Shown in pieces: positions 42,565-51,895 of a stretch of 64,000 nt of DNA (position 1 is the stretch's first letter; each line of letters begins with the position of its first letter). Both the position numbers and the translations under genes were made by a program. Below the pieces are notes generated by a model that saw nothing but the letters and a program-made list of their open reading frames with translations, was not told the DNA's origin and searched no databases. Source of the stretch: Deltaproteobacteria bacterium (GTDB lineage Bacteria > UBA10199 > JACPAL01). The stretch spans positions 1 through 64,000 of the forward strand of contig JACPAK010000001.1 in the NCBI GenBank assembly GCA_016180845.1. The letters are read 5' to 3'.

Positions 42565-45500
42565 ATGGATCTTAGAGGAGTGCTGTTCTGGCTCCTCGGG
42601 GGTCTCGTAAGTATCGTCTGTTGTCCCCCCACCCTCGTTGCAGGCCCATCAAAACAAATCGGACAAGTTCTACCAAAAACCTGTGCGGGACTTCAAAAAG
42701 GGATCGTGGATCATTGTTGCGATAACTTTAAAGGAAAGAAGGTTCAAAAAACTTCGACGACAGCAAATCCACTTCAAAACGAGGTTCGGGTCAGAAATAT
42801 CACCGTCACCGATTGTCTCGGAGGTCACTACAAAGTCAAATGTGTCGATCAACATGGAAACGATCTGACACACCTTCCACACGACAAGAGAAACAAGAAA
42901 AAATTTACGAAGACCAAGCTAAAGGGTTCCTCCGACCCTACTTGTCTTGTTTACGAAAAGGAATTTACAAAACGAGGTTGTGAAAAGAAAATCCCGGAAA
43001 TTGTCTGCCCTGCAGAGGTCACGAGTGAATCGGTTACGATAGCCAACATACCAACCTGCCAGGAGGTACAAAATCGGGCAAGGATCACCTGTCCAAAACT
43101 CCCAGAAATTAATACGGAGGCGCTCGATACCTCCGTGAGCCTTGAACCGACAGCAGGGTCATCCGCCACCCCCTTCTCTACCGATGACAACCCCGAAAAT
43201 ACCTATACAGGGGAGATCCCTTCTGTCTTTACAAACATCCCCGAGGAAGATCGGCATCAAGTTTTGGATGTCCTTCGATTCGAGCTTCCTGCAAATTCTC
43301 TTCGATATTGGATTGCCCGATCTGCCTTTCGCGTCGCTGTCCAGCAACTCCCCGATGCCGCTGTCTTGGGGGGTGCGTTGGAGGGAGCCTTGTCGTGTGA
43401 CACGGATCAACTATTCTGTGAAATAAGACCGCTGGGGCTTATCGATCTGGATGAGGCCTTGAGCGCATCACTTTCAGAATTGGAAAGCGACACCGAGTAC
43501 CGTGATGACATGAGAGAGTTTCGGATCACCGGTCTCTCCTACTCAGAGGATTGGATCGATATCGACTGGACAGGCTGGATTTCGATCACATCCACGGGGG
43601 ATTGGGGATTTGATCTCAAGAACCAGGCACGATTCAATTTTCTCCCCACACACTTTCCTGAAAATGGATACGAAACAAGCACTGAGAACAACCCCCTCGC
43701 AACCACTCAGATGATCAATGGACTCCCATGGTCGCTTTGTAGCGCCACAGCCGCCTTGGCAGAAAATGGACAGTATTATGGATACAAAAAACCATTTTCC
43801 ACCACCTGCAATAGCACGACAAATCAGTATAAAAATTTTGGTATCCTTGATGAATTTCCTCGACCGATCGACCCGCTTCCCCTTTCGGAACATATCGAGG
43901 AGTCTGAGGAGGCGGGAGGAAATCCTTTTTCATTTGCGACACGTTGCTATGACATGCCTTGGGCCTCCATCGTTGCCGCTGGCCCATCTGGTGCTATGCC
44001 TCTGATGGATAATGCAGACCTCACCTTCCCCGTAACCAATGCCACTGGGACCTTAACTGAACCTGAATTCACATCTCTACGGACGAGCACAGCCCAATTT
44101 GGTTGTGCTGGCCAAGAGTACGCATTTAGAAGCGACCTGCCAGGACTTGCCTATCTACCTATTGAATCGGATTTCATTGAGCTGGGACTTGCACTCGAAC
44201 ATTACGTCGTCTCTGCCGCTGGAACTGATTTCGCCGCAACCCTGAAGCTAGGTGGATTTGAAGCAAATATCCATCCGGGGGTTTTAAATATCGAATTTCG
44301 CGTTTTGGTCGAGATCTCTGAGTGGATCGAAGAGAATGTCTGGGGGGGATGGCTGATCGGCTGGGCCCTGCGGTGGGTCGAGAGAATCTTCTCCGGCCTT
44401 GTCACCATCATGGCCAATGGATTTAATATGACGATTCTCTGGTCGCTCCCCTCCACCTATGAGATTGAGGCAAATGACATCACCGCCAACATCCATGGAG
44501 TCATCCGACAGATCCCCTATCTGGATGATGGAATCACCGAGGAAGCGAGACAAGAGGGGATCGCGATCGGAACACGACGTCTCGTCACGTCAACACCAAG
44601 CGTCACGCGCCCTGCCATCTCCTCCAGCTGGTATTTTGACGAATGCTCCGAGAGCTACACCGCATTGGGAGAGGGACGCTTTATCGATGCGCTTCTCTCG
44701 TTGCTGGGAGGCTGCCTCTTCGAACAGGCAGCCAACCTCATTCGGTATGTGACCTCACCGATTGTGACCGTCTTCATCGATTTTGCCGATTGGTTATTTG
44801 ATTTCATGAACGCTATCCAAGGCGCCATTAATCAAACCCTGATCACAAATGTCGACCGTATCCAGGAACAGAACGACTTCGCAGGACTCATTCAGACGTC
44901 AGTGGAACAAAGTTATTACCAAAGCAGTTACCTGACAGAGGAGGTCGTCCCGCCTGATGCCGAATCGATCGTGAACCGCCTTCCCTATCCTTATAGCCAA
45001 GCCTGCACGATCGCAGGTCCTGAATCAGGGGCCTGTGAAATCATGGAACTGATGCTGGGAGGACCACTCGTCGCAAGACACAGCAGTCGTCTAGAAATCA
45101 ATCGTATCGGGGCCAAGACACACTACCGAAGCTACAGTGACTTTACCGATTATTTGGAGTCTGGAGAGGAATTGGATTTTAATTTTCCACCGGTTCGATT
45201 CTGCACGGGAGGAGACAACCCCCCTGCCGATGAATCGGTCTATCCCTTCACGAAGGCGGAGATTGATAGTTTTAGTACCTTCGAAGAGATCAAGATTGAC
45301 ACCCCTGGAAATTGGCAAAATCAGTGTGCCTATTTTATCGATGTCAAACCACAATTCTGTATTGCCGTGGATAATCCGACTCCCGTTCCAACCCCGACGG
45401 AAGAATCGTATGGACTTTTTTTCGCCCCGACGTTGCAAACGGTTCTTCTGGTCAATGAAATCTTCTTCTGCCCTGAAAATTCCTGGTGCAATATCAGACT

Positions 45501-45822
45501 CCCAAACCTGAGACGGCGGGCTGAGGCAGCGGCCTGCTCTGTTCTCGCGGATACCTGGTACCATCAGATCGTCCTCCCCGGTGACGCAACAACCCCTTCA
45601 GACGTTAACCTGCTCCAATCACTCACAGGGAGTGATAGCAGCGCGAGGACAACCGTCGAAGAGGTACTCGGGAGGGCAGGATATAGTGACGAAGAGATCG
45701 AGCGGATGATCGGTTTTGCCAGCAGCTGCCGGACGGTTTTTGAAGAGGCAGGCGGCACGATCCCAACAGCCCCCGAAAGGAACCCCTGTCAGCCACCTGC
45801 TGAGGAGGGGGGATCTCCATGA
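42565..45822 (+). CDS. Large Cys-rich exported protein, 1085 aa, unknown
   Basis: An N-terminal signal peptide (GVLFWLLGGLVSIVCC, cleavage near LVAG) directs export. Residues 28-200 carry many Cys, including CC and paired motifs, and are Lys-rich. The central region is beta-rich (WIDIDWTGWISITSTGDWGFDL). Two strongly hydrophobic or amphipathic blocks, about residues 590-625 and 708-760 (YVTSPIVTVFIDFADWLFDF), could insert in a membrane or form a hydrophobic core. The C-terminal third again has paired Cys. I recognise no family. It lies between hpnH and hpnG and overlaps the next gene by 4 bp (ATGA). An outer-membrane or surface location is inferred; a role in hopanoid handling is speculation from position. 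Confidence 0.7.
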   Translation: MDLRGVLFWLLGGLVSIVCCPPTLVAGPSKQIGQVLPKTCAGLQKGIVDHCCDNFKGKKVQKTSTTANPLQNEVRVRNITVTDCLGGHYKVKCVDQHGNDLTHLPHDKRNKKKFTKTKLKGSSDPTCLVYEKEFTKRGCEKKIPEIVCPAEVTSESVTIANIPTCQEVQNRARITCPKLPEINTEALDTSVSLEPTAGSSATPFSTDDNPENTYTGEIPSVFTNIPEEDRHQVLDVLRFELPANSLRYWIARSAFRVAVQQLPDAAVLGGALEGALSCDTDQLFCEIRPLGLIDLDEALSASLSELESDTEYRDDMREFRITGLSYSEDWIDIDWTGWISITSTGDWGFDLKNQARFNFLPTHFPENGYETSTENNPLATTQMINGLPWSLCSATAALAENGQYYGYKKPFSTTCNSTTNQYKNFGILDEFPRPIDPLPLSEHIEESEEAGGNPFSFATRCYDMPWASIVAAGPSGAMPLMDNADLTFPVTNATGTLTEPEFTSLRTSTAQFGCAGQEYAFRSDLPGLAYLPIESDFIELGLALEHYVVSAAGTDFAATLKLGGFEANIHPGVLNIEFRVLVEISEWIEENVWGGWLIGWALRWVERIFSGLVTIMANGFNMTILWSLPSTYEIEANDITANIHGVIRQIPYLDDGITEEARQEGIAIGTRRLVTSTPSVTRPAISSSWYFDECSESYTALGEGRFIDALLSLLGGCLFEQAANLIRYVTSPIVTVFIDFADWLFDFMNAIQGAINQTLITNVDRIQEQNDFAGLIQTSVEQSYYQSSYLTEEVVPPDAESIVNRLPYPYSQACTIAGPESGACEIMELMLGGPLVARHSSRLEINRIGAKTHYRSYSDFTDYLESGEELDFNFPPVRFCTGGDNPPADESVYPFTKAEIDSFSTFEEIKIDTPGNWQNQCAYFIDVKPQFCIAVDNPTPVPTPTEESYGLFFAPTLQTVLLVNEIFFCPENSWCNIRLPNLRRRAEAAACSVLADTWYHQIVLPGDATTPSDVNLLQSLTGSDSSARTTVEEVLGRAGYSDEEIERMIGFASSCRTVFEEAGGTIPTAPERNPCQPPAEEGGSP

Positions 45823-46202
45823 AACGCATTCTCATTTTGTTGGGAAGCCTCCTTGTCATATTAGTGAGCCTCTGGTTTTTTCTTCAACCGCGAATCACTC
45901 AACTCAAGAAAACAGGGCTAAAATTTGAATCCAGAGATTTTGAGAAGATCGAGACAACACGAAACCTTCAAGGCCAATATCTCACCTTAAAAGAACACTA
46001 CCAATCCTTCCTGGGACGAAAGGAGAAAAGAGAACCAAGGCGACATTTCCCTCTTTCTCATGCCGTTGGAATTTACGACTCCAGAAAATTAATGACCCTC
46101 TCTTCGGCACGGCGAAATCGTTTAGAGGAGAAAGCTGCCAAGATAAAAAAGCGTCTCGGAAAAGCAGACCTTGTCTCGGTTCTCCGATCTTTACAGCGTT
46201 AG
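45819..46202 (+). CDS. Small membrane-anchored protein, unknown
   Basis: A 127-residue protein whose ATG overlaps the stop of the large exported protein (ATGA). It starts with one transmembrane helix (ILILLGSLLVILVSLWFFL) followed by a basic, coiled-coil-prone segment (LQGQYLTLKEHYQSFLGRKEK, ARRNRLEEKAAKIKKRLGK). No family recognised. Tight coupling suggests it works with the large exported protein. It ends 21 bp before hpnG. Confidence 0.65.
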   Translation: MKRILILLGSLLVILVSLWFFLQPRITQLKKTGLKFESRDFEKIETTRNLQGQYLTLKEHYQSFLGRKEKREPRRHFPLSHAVGIYDSRKLMTLSSARRNRLEEKAAKIKKRLGKADLVSVLRSLQR

Positions 46203-46223
46203 AATTTACGGTAAAGAGGGATC

Positions 46224-46850
46224 GTGCCTGCACTCATCTACGCCTTGAGCGATGAGATCAAACCATTTCTCAAAAAAAATCGAGAGGGATCACCCCTCCT
46301 CCTCTGTCGTTGTGGTATCGGGATGGGGAATGCGCATGAGGCGACTGAAATTCTGATTGACCGTTCTCATCCCGACTTTATCCTCTCCGCCGGATATGCT
46401 GGAGGCCTCCGGGAGGGGATGCGGCCGGGTGATATTGTGCTGCCCACTGAAATCTGGTGTGAGTCTCCGGATCGTTTTTCTCCAGATCCAACATTAAGGA
46501 ATCGGCTCAAGGACGAGATCCAGAAATCGGATCTGCCACTTCACGAAGGTCCACTGCTGACTGTTTTTAATCCCCTCAAATCACCCGAAGAGAAAAGAGA
46601 GGCTGGCAAGAGAGGGGCGATCGCCGTCGACATGGAGACCGTCGCGATCGCCGCGGTTTGTTCCAAGAAGGGGGTCTCGTTCGTCTCGCTTCGTGTCGTT
46701 TTCGATCCCGTAGAGATGGAGGCACCGGAATTCGAGCCGAGTAAGGTCATCCAAAAATCCCCGCTTAAGATTCCGAAATTGTTTTGGATGAATCAGAATT
46801 GCCGCAAAAATCTGTCGACTCTTTTAGAGAGGTTTTTCAAACTCGTCTGA
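46224..46850 (+). CDS. hpnG: Nucleoside phosphorylase-like enzyme, probable adenosylhopane nucleosidase/phosphorylase
   Basis: A 208-residue protein of the purine nucleoside phosphorylase/MTAN superfamily: CGIGMGNAHEATEIL, ILSAGYAGGLREGMRPGDIVLP, and the substrate-binding end IAVDMETVAIAAVC, with the conserved Met-Glu pair. HpnG removes adenine from adenosylhopane made by HpnH. The presence of hpnH on the same strand nearby supports this over a general MTA/SAH nucleosidase. The start is GTG 46224, with AGAGGG three bases upstream. The 3' end overlaps the convergent gene at 46837 by 14 bp. Confidence 0.8.
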   Translation: MPALIYALSDEIKPFLKKNREGSPLLLCRCGIGMGNAHEATEILIDRSHPDFILSAGYAGGLREGMRPGDIVLPTEIWCESPDRFSPDPTLRNRLKDEIQKSDLPLHEGPLLTVFNPLKSPEEKREAGKRGAIAVDMETVAIAAVCSKKGVSFVSLRVVFDPVEMEAPEFEPSKVIQKSPLKIPKLFWMNQNCRKNLSTLLERFFKLV

Positions 46851-47346
46851 AAAGTGCCGAACTCCATCGAAGCCCCGACATCCCTTTCCCTAAAGAATCG
46901 GCCGCCTCCAGAACCCCTCGAACCATCTGACGGATAACATCATCCACTGATGATTCTGTCATCGTCAGGAGTTTCCGTCTCTCATCACACACCCACCAGT
47001 CCGTCCCTACCAGAACCCCCTTTTTCAGTTTGATGAGCGCGTCTTGTCGGGCCAAGGTCGCGGAGGCAACCAAATGAAAACCTGTCGTCGGTCCTAAGCT
47101 CAGCAGTCTTCGGACATCGATCCCCGATCCAAGCATCCGCGCCCGTTGAACCTCCAAATGGACCATCTCTGGCCTGACAAAACCCCTGACATAAACCGGC
47201 TCATAAACTCTTCCTGTATCACCAAAAGGGAGCAAGACAGCGCGAGACATGGAACTGTCTCCTGGTAGATGCACTTGAGGAGACAACCGACCCAGGTCCA
47301 ATTCCTCAAAAAGAGTCGTCACGAGTTGTACCGGATAGATTTCCAT
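46837..47346 (-). CDS. Unknown protein linked to metH
   Basis: A 169-residue soluble protein without signal or membrane segments. Strands and helices alternate (VQLVTTLFEELDLGRLSP, GFHLVASATLARQDALIKL, VLVGTDWWVCDERRKLL, VDDVIRQMVRGVLEAADSLG). I recognise no family. Its ATG shares one base with the metH stop (TAATG), so it is translated directly after methionine synthase. A role in methyl transfer or cobalamin metabolism is possible, but nothing in the sequence shows it. Confidence 0.6.
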   Translation of the reverse strand: MEIYPVQLVTTLFEELDLGRLSPQVHLPGDSSMSRAVLLPFGDTGRVYEPVYVRGFVRPEMVHLEVQRARMLGSGIDVRRLLSLGPTTGFHLVASATLARQDALIKLKKGVLVGTDWWVCDERRKLLTMTESSVDDVIRQMVRGVLEAADSLGKGMSGLRWSSALFRRV

Positions 47347-50300
47347 TAGATTACAAAATACTTACAATCCGGATGATGCAAAACAATCGCCGAGACGGAG
47401 GCCTCAGGCTCCATCATCATCCCTTCGGTTAATTGTACCCCAATATCTTCGGGATGGAGAAGCTTCCAAATCCCCTTCTGATCGTCGAGATCAGGACAGG
47501 CAGGATAACCAAAGCTGTAACGATTCCCGCGATACTTGGCCTGCAACCGATCTTTCATCGTCATCGTAACGGGATCGGGAAACCCCCAATCCTCACGAAT
47601 CCGGCGATGAAGCCATTCCGCAGCCGCCTCAGCCGTTTCAATCGCCAACGCCTGAAGGGCATGGGATTTGAGATACTCCCCCTTCGCCTTGAATTCCTCC
47701 GACTTCTCACGAATTCCCTGACCGGCACCAACGACAAAAAGCACGACATGGTCTCTTGGAGGTAGAACATAATCGGCCAGGCAAAGCCCCTCCTCTTTTC
47801 TCTGTCGATGAAAGTGAAACGTATGAATGGGGCTTTTGACATTCGGAGCGAAGAGATGCAGGTCGTTTCCCTCCGACGCCACCTCAAAGAACTGCCAGAC
47901 CGCCTTCACCTTCATGAACTTTCTCGCGTCTCCCTTAACCTCTTCAATGATCCTTTGCAGTTCGAGCGCCTTCGGATCACGCCCCTTCAAACTCTCCTCG
48001 AATTTTCCCTTGAAACCCAAATGCCTCACAAAGAGCATCTGGGGATTGATATACTCCCAGATCTCATCAAGCTGTGGAACATCGCGGATCTTGCGCTCGA
48101 GGTAGGGGGCCGGTGGAACCGGAATGTTCAGTGAAACCTGTCGGCTGCGAACAGTGGTCTCCGGTAGGGGCGCTGCTTGCTGCGCCCTATTGCTGAGGGC
48201 GAGGCTAGCCTCGCCCCTATGTAATCCCGCTTCAATCTTCTTCCTTTCCTCCCCATCCATCAGTTTATTCGCAAGACCCAACCCCGTCATCGCATCCTTC
48301 GCGTACAGGACAAGTTTTGTGTAGGATGGGGCAATTTTCTCACGTGTGTATTTATCCGAAAGCGCCGCTCCTCCCACCAGAAGAGGAACGGTAATCCCAG
48401 CCATTTTTAAATCCTCTGCCGTCACCGCCATCTGTTGCGCCGACTTCACGAGAAGCCCTGAAAGCCCAATGATGTCCGGCTGGTGCTCATGATACGCCTT
48501 GATCAACTCCTCAGGCGGCACTTTGATCCCAAGATTGATCACCTCATAACCATTATTATTCAAAATGATCTCGACAAGATTTTTTCCGATGTCGTGGACA
48601 TCCCCCTTCACCGTCGCAAGGATCACCTTCCCCTTTTTCGTCACGTCGGCCTTCTCCATAAATTGTTCGAGATAGGAAACCGCCGTCTTCATCGCCTCGG
48701 CTGATTGTAAGACCTCAGCAACAATCAATTCATTCTGATTAAAGAGCCGCCCCACCTCATCCATCCCCTTCATCAGAGGACCGTTGATGATCTGAAGCGG
48801 TGTCGCCCCCTCTTTTCGTTTGAGCTCGAGGTCTGTAATCAGACCATCCTTTGATCCTTCAATAATATACTGCGCCAGCCGCTCATCGAGTGGGAGATCG
48901 ACCCGCTGTTTCTTCTCCACCTTTACCCGATCCCGGAAGTGGGCAGCAATGGCAGCGATGTTGGATTGATTGATCGCGATACGTTGGTCGCGAGTTTGAC
49001 TTCGCCAATCAGAAATCCCCCCCTCGCTCCCCCTCTTTGACAAAGAGGGGGATGGGGGGAGATTTTCAGACCAATTAAACAACACCCTCTCCGCCAGCTT
49101 CCTCTCCTCCTCCGGAATACTCGCATACCTCTCCAACTTCTCGGAATTCACGATCGCAAGATCGAGACCAGCCTTCGTCGCATGATAGAGAAAAACCGCA
49201 TTCACCACCTCACGTGCCTGAGGCGGCAAACCAAAGGAAATATTTGAGACACCGAGGATTGTGCGGCAATTCGGAAACTCCTTCTTGATCAGACGAACCC
49301 CTTCGATCGTCTCAACCGCCCCCCCGATGTAGTTTGCATCCCCCGTGGCACATGGGAAGACGAGTGGATCAAAAATAATATCTTCTTCTGGAATCCCATA
49401 TTGATTCGTCAGGAGATCATGGGACCGCTTCGCTATGCCAAGCTTTCTCTCCCGCGTGAAGGCCTGCGCCTGCACCGGATCTTCATCGATACAACCAACG
49501 ACAAGCGCCCCCCCGTATTTTTTTGCTAACGGGCAGACCTTTTGAAACCGCGTCTCCCCCTCTTCCAGATTGATGGAGTTAATGATCGACTTTCCTTGGG
49601 CATACGTCAGCGCCTTCTCAATCGTACGTGGGTCTGTCGTGTCGATCATGAGTGGGGCTTTGATCTTCCGGACAAGTTTTTCGTAAAAGGGCTCAATGTC
49701 GTTGAGCTCATCCCGATCGGTACTCTGGAGACAGACATCGACAATCTGCGCCCCATTTTTGACCTGACGACGCCCGATATCGGTCGCCTCTTCCCACTTC
49801 TCCTCATTGACAAGCCCCTTGAAGAGACGGGATCCGATGACATTGGTCCGCTCTCCCACAATCAACGGTCGGTTATCTTCAGTTGATTCAACCAGCTCAA
49901 TGCCACTGTAAAAACACCTTCCTCTCTTGAGTTGAAGAGGACGCGGCTTCTTGCCTATAACCATTTGGGCAATGGCCCGAATATGTTTTTCCGTCGTCCC
50001 GCAACAGCCACCGACAATATTGAGCCAGCCGTTTTCAATGAATCGCTCCAACTGCCTCGCCAACGACTCTGGGGTTTCCAGATATTTCCCGTCTTCATTC
50101 GGAAGGCCGGCATTCGGATAACAGGAGACGGCAGTATTTGCGAATTCATGAATCGTCCGGATATGGTCCGTCATAAATTCCGGACCTGTGGCGCAATTGA
50201 GACCGATCGCAAAAAGATCAATGTGAGACGTCGAAACGACCAACGCATCGGCCGCCTGACCCGCGAGCATCGTCCCCATTGGTTCGATCGTCCCGGAGAT

Positions 50301-50876
50301 AATCAGAGGGACCTTTTTCCCAAACTCCTGAAGGCATTTCTGAATCCCAATCACCGCTGCCTTGATATTTCGGGTGTCCTGACAGGTCTCGATCATCAGG
50401 AGATCCACACCACCATCGAGCAGTCCCAAGACTTGATGATAAAAATGATCGATTAATTGCTCAAAGCTCACACCACCTGTCACGGAAATCGCCTTCGTCG
50501 TCGGGCCGATCGATCCGGCGACAAACCGCGGTTTGGCTGGAGTTGAAAACTCCTCTGCCGCTTTTCTCGCAAGATCCGCTGCTGTTTTATTGATCAAATG
50601 GGTTTTATCCTGAAGACCATACTCTCCCAAAACGAGTGGTGTCGCACCAAAGGTATCGGTCTCGACAATATCCGATCCCGACTCAAAATATTTTCGATGG
50701 ATATCGAGGATGACATCGGGGCGGGTCAAAACGAGATTCTCATTACACCCCTCAAGCTGAGGTCCGCCAAAATCGGTGGCCGTGAGATGACGCTGCTGGA
50801 GCATCGTCCCCATCGCGCCATCGAGGACGAGGATCCGTTCTTGAAGCAGTTCTTGAAGTTCTTTTGATCGACTCAT
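47346..50876 (-). CDS. metH: Cobalamin-dependent methionine synthase
   Basis: Makes methionine from homocysteine and methyl-tetrahydrofolate. Start ATG 50876 overlaps the trmJ stop (ATGA); a start 7 codons earlier lacks support. Domains in order: homocysteine domain (about 1-310, zinc ligands C228 and the CC pair near 291 in VGGCCGTT); pterin domain (about 335-600); cobalamin module (about 650-885, with the axial His in GDVHDIGKN near 761); and SAM-activation domain (about 920-1176, RPAPGYP region replaced by RYSFGYPACPDL). All four modules are present. Two linkers hold in-frame palindromic elements: one between the pterin and cobalamin modules (residues near 605-625, PPSPSLSKRG), the other between the cobalamin and activation modules (near 885-910). 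Both lie in interdomain positions that tolerate insertion. Confidence 0.97.
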   Translation of the reverse strand: MSRSKELQELLQERILVLDGAMGTMLQQRHLTATDFGGPQLEGCNENLVLTRPDVILDIHRKYFESGSDIVETDTFGATPLVLGEYGLQDKTHLINKTAADLARKAAEEFSTPAKPRFVAGSIGPTTKAISVTGGVSFEQLIDHFYHQVLGLLDGGVDLLMIETCQDTRNIKAAVIGIQKCLQEFGKKVPLIISGTIEPMGTMLAGQAADALVVSTSHIDLFAIGLNCATGPEFMTDHIRTIHEFANTAVSCYPNAGLPNEDGKYLETPESLARQLERFIENGWLNIVGGCCGTTEKHIRAIAQMVIGKKPRPLQLKRGRCFYSGIELVESTEDNRPLIVGERTNVIGSRLFKGLVNEEKWEEATDIGRRQVKNGAQIVDVCLQSTDRDELNDIEPFYEKLVRKIKAPLMIDTTDPRTIEKALTYAQGKSIINSINLEEGETRFQKVCPLAKKYGGALVVGCIDEDPVQAQAFTRERKLGIAKRSHDLLTNQYGIPEEDIIFDPLVFPCATGDANYIGGAVETIEGVRLIKKEFPNCRTILGVSNISFGLPPQAREVVNAVFLYHATKAGLDLAIVNSEKLERYASIPEEERKLAERVLFNWSENLPPSPSLSKRGSEGGISDWRSQTRDQRIAINQSNIAAIAAHFRDRVKVEKKQRVDLPLDERLAQYIIEGSKDGLITDLELKRKEGATPLQIINGPLMKGMDEVGRLFNQNELIVAEVLQSAEAMKTAVSYLEQFMEKADVTKKGKVILATVKGDVHDIGKNLVEIILNNNGYEVINLGIKVPPEELIKAYHEHQPDIIGLSGLLVKSAQQMAVTAEDLKMAGITVPLLVGGAALSDKYTREKIAPSYTKLVLYAKDAMTGLGLANKLMDGEERKKIEAGLHRGEASLALSNRAQQAAPLPETTVRSRQVSLNIPVPPAPYLERKIRDVPQLDEIWEYINPQMLFVRHLGFKGKFEESLKGRDPKALELQRIIEEVKGDARKFMKVKAVWQFFEVASEGNDLHLFAPNVKSPIHTFHFHRQRKEEGLCLADYVLPPRDHVVLFVVGAGQGIREKSEEFKAKGEYLKSHALQALAIETAEAAAEWLHRRIREDWGFPDPVTMTMKDRLQAKYRGNRYSFGYPACPDLDDQKGIWKLLHPEDIGVQLTEGMMMEPEASVSAIVLHHPDCKYFVI
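48165..48219. repeat. Compound palindromic element inside metH
   Basis: A 55-bp element bounded by perfect 8-bp terminal inverted repeats (taggggcg and cgccccta). It contains two hairpins: GGGCGC/GCGCCC arms in the left half and a perfect 20-bp palindrome, gggcgaggctagcctcgccc, at 48197-48216. It lies in frame in the linker before the SAM-activation domain. The right end matches the palindrome in pabB. Confidence 0.8.
49013..49065. repeat. AAATCCCCCC-type palindromic repeat inside metH
   Basis: A 53-bp imperfect palindrome: it starts aaatcccccc, has a central stem with perfect 10-nt arms (49029-49038 and 49042-49051) around gac, and ends ggggggagattt. It is read in frame as a Pro/Ser-rich then Gly-rich insert between the pterin and cobalamin modules of MetH. 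Confidence 0.8.
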
Positions 50877-51595
50877 AACGCCCTCTGTATTCTCCACAGC
50901 ACTTGATGACAGATTCCTCGCATCATCCGAATTTCTCTTATTGTCAAATTCGTTCGTGAGAAGAGCCGTCTCAATTTTCTCATCACCGACGTTGGATTCT
51001 GATGTGGGAAAAAACCGATCGACCCAAGCATCTCCTGGAAATGACCGAACATCCCCTCCACATCCTTCAAAGAGGCGAGTTGTCTGTCTTTGAGGTGTAA
51101 TTTTTTCTGCGGCACCTGAAACTGATTTCGCGACAGTTCATACGCCATGAGCATGACCGACTGGGCCAGATTGATCGACGTAAATCGAGGATTCACCGGA
51201 ACCGAGACGACCTGCTGACACTTCATCAGCTCCTGCGTCGTGAGACCCTTATCCTCAGGACCAAAAAGAACCCCGATCTTTTTTCCGACCGGGAGACGCT
51301 CAGACAATTCTGTCACCGGGAGAAACTGTCCCCTTTTTTTCCCGTAGCGACAACTCGTTCCGATCAGCAGATGAAACCCTTGGATCGCCTCCTCTAAGGT
51401 TTTATAAATCTTCGCCTTCCGCAAGATGTCGGCCGCCCCCACCGCGAGCCGCTTCGCCTCCGGATCGGTCGGTTTTGCCCGCGGAGAAACAAGGATCAGT
51501 TTCGAAAACCCCATATTCTTGAGCGCCCGTGCGGCGGCCCCGATATTTCCGGGATAGAGAGGGCGAACCAGAATGAACGCCACTTCCGACCTCAC
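50873..51595 (-). CDS. trmJ: tRNA (cytidine/uridine-2'-O-)-methyltransferase TrmJ
   Basis: A SPOUT-fold methyltransferase that modifies position 32 of tRNA. The N-terminus AFILVRPLYPGNIGAAARALKNMGF, the SAM-site loop LFGPEDKGLTTQEL and the knot region VPVNPRFTSINLAQSVMLMAYEL all match. The C-terminal extension of about 70 residues is the typical dimerisation helix region. 240 residues. It overlaps the upstream small lipoprotein and downstream metH by 4 bp each. Confidence 0.93.
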   Translation of the reverse strand: MRSEVAFILVRPLYPGNIGAAARALKNMGFSKLILVSPRAKPTDPEAKRLAVGAADILRKAKIYKTLEEAIQGFHLLIGTSCRYGKKRGQFLPVTELSERLPVGKKIGVLFGPEDKGLTTQELMKCQQVVSVPVNPRFTSINLAQSVMLMAYELSRNQFQVPQKKLHLKDRQLASLKDVEGMFGHFQEMLGSIGFFPHQNPTSVMRKLRRLFSRTNLTIREIRMMRGICHQVLWRIQRAL

Positions 51596-51864
51596 TTTTC
51601 ACCCCTTAATATCTTCTCTTGTTCCCGCGTTTCTCTCATTTTGAGGAAGAACTTCCGCTCTTCAGAACTGATCTGACCATCCTGATTGTAGTCAAACCCT
51701 TTTTCACGTCGATGGAAGACGCGGCCGATGACATTTTTCTTTGGCGGTTCCTGTTGCGCCTCTTCCTCTTCAATCACCCGCTTGCCGTACATCCACGGCC
51801 AAAAGGAGGCGCATGAGAAATAGAAAGGTAAAAGAAGAAAAAAGAATAAAAAAAGTTTCTTCAT
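51592..51864 (-). CDS. Small lipoprotein with EF-hand-like loop
   Basis: A 90-residue protein with a lipoprotein signal ending FYFSC (Cys18), an acidic stretch (EEEEAQQEPPKK) and one calcium-loop-like motif DYNQDGQISSEE, followed by a charged helix. A single EF-hand-like loop suggests calcium binding but does not prove it. The stop overlaps the trmJ start (ATGA), so it is the first gene of the trmJ-metH run. An envelope lipoprotein coupled to a tRNA methylase is odd. Confidence 0.7.
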   Translation of the reverse strand: MKKLFLFFFLLLPFYFSCASFWPWMYGKRVIEEEEAQQEPPKKNVIGRVFHRREKGFDYNQDGQISSEERKFFLKMRETREQEKILRGEK

Positions 51865-51877
51865 GAAACATGCATTG

Positions 51878-51895
51878 TGGAGCTGAGGGGGATCG
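51878..51895 (-). other. Duplicated 3' end of the tRNA-Ala gene
   Basis: The 18 bases tggagctgagggggatcg repeat exactly the 3' terminal part of the tRNA-Ala gene at 52039-52056, 161 bp away in the same orientation, with partial similarity extending further into the flank. No rest of a tRNA is present. The 143 bases between the copies hold several short G/C-rich inverted repeats but no gene. Confidence 0.75.
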
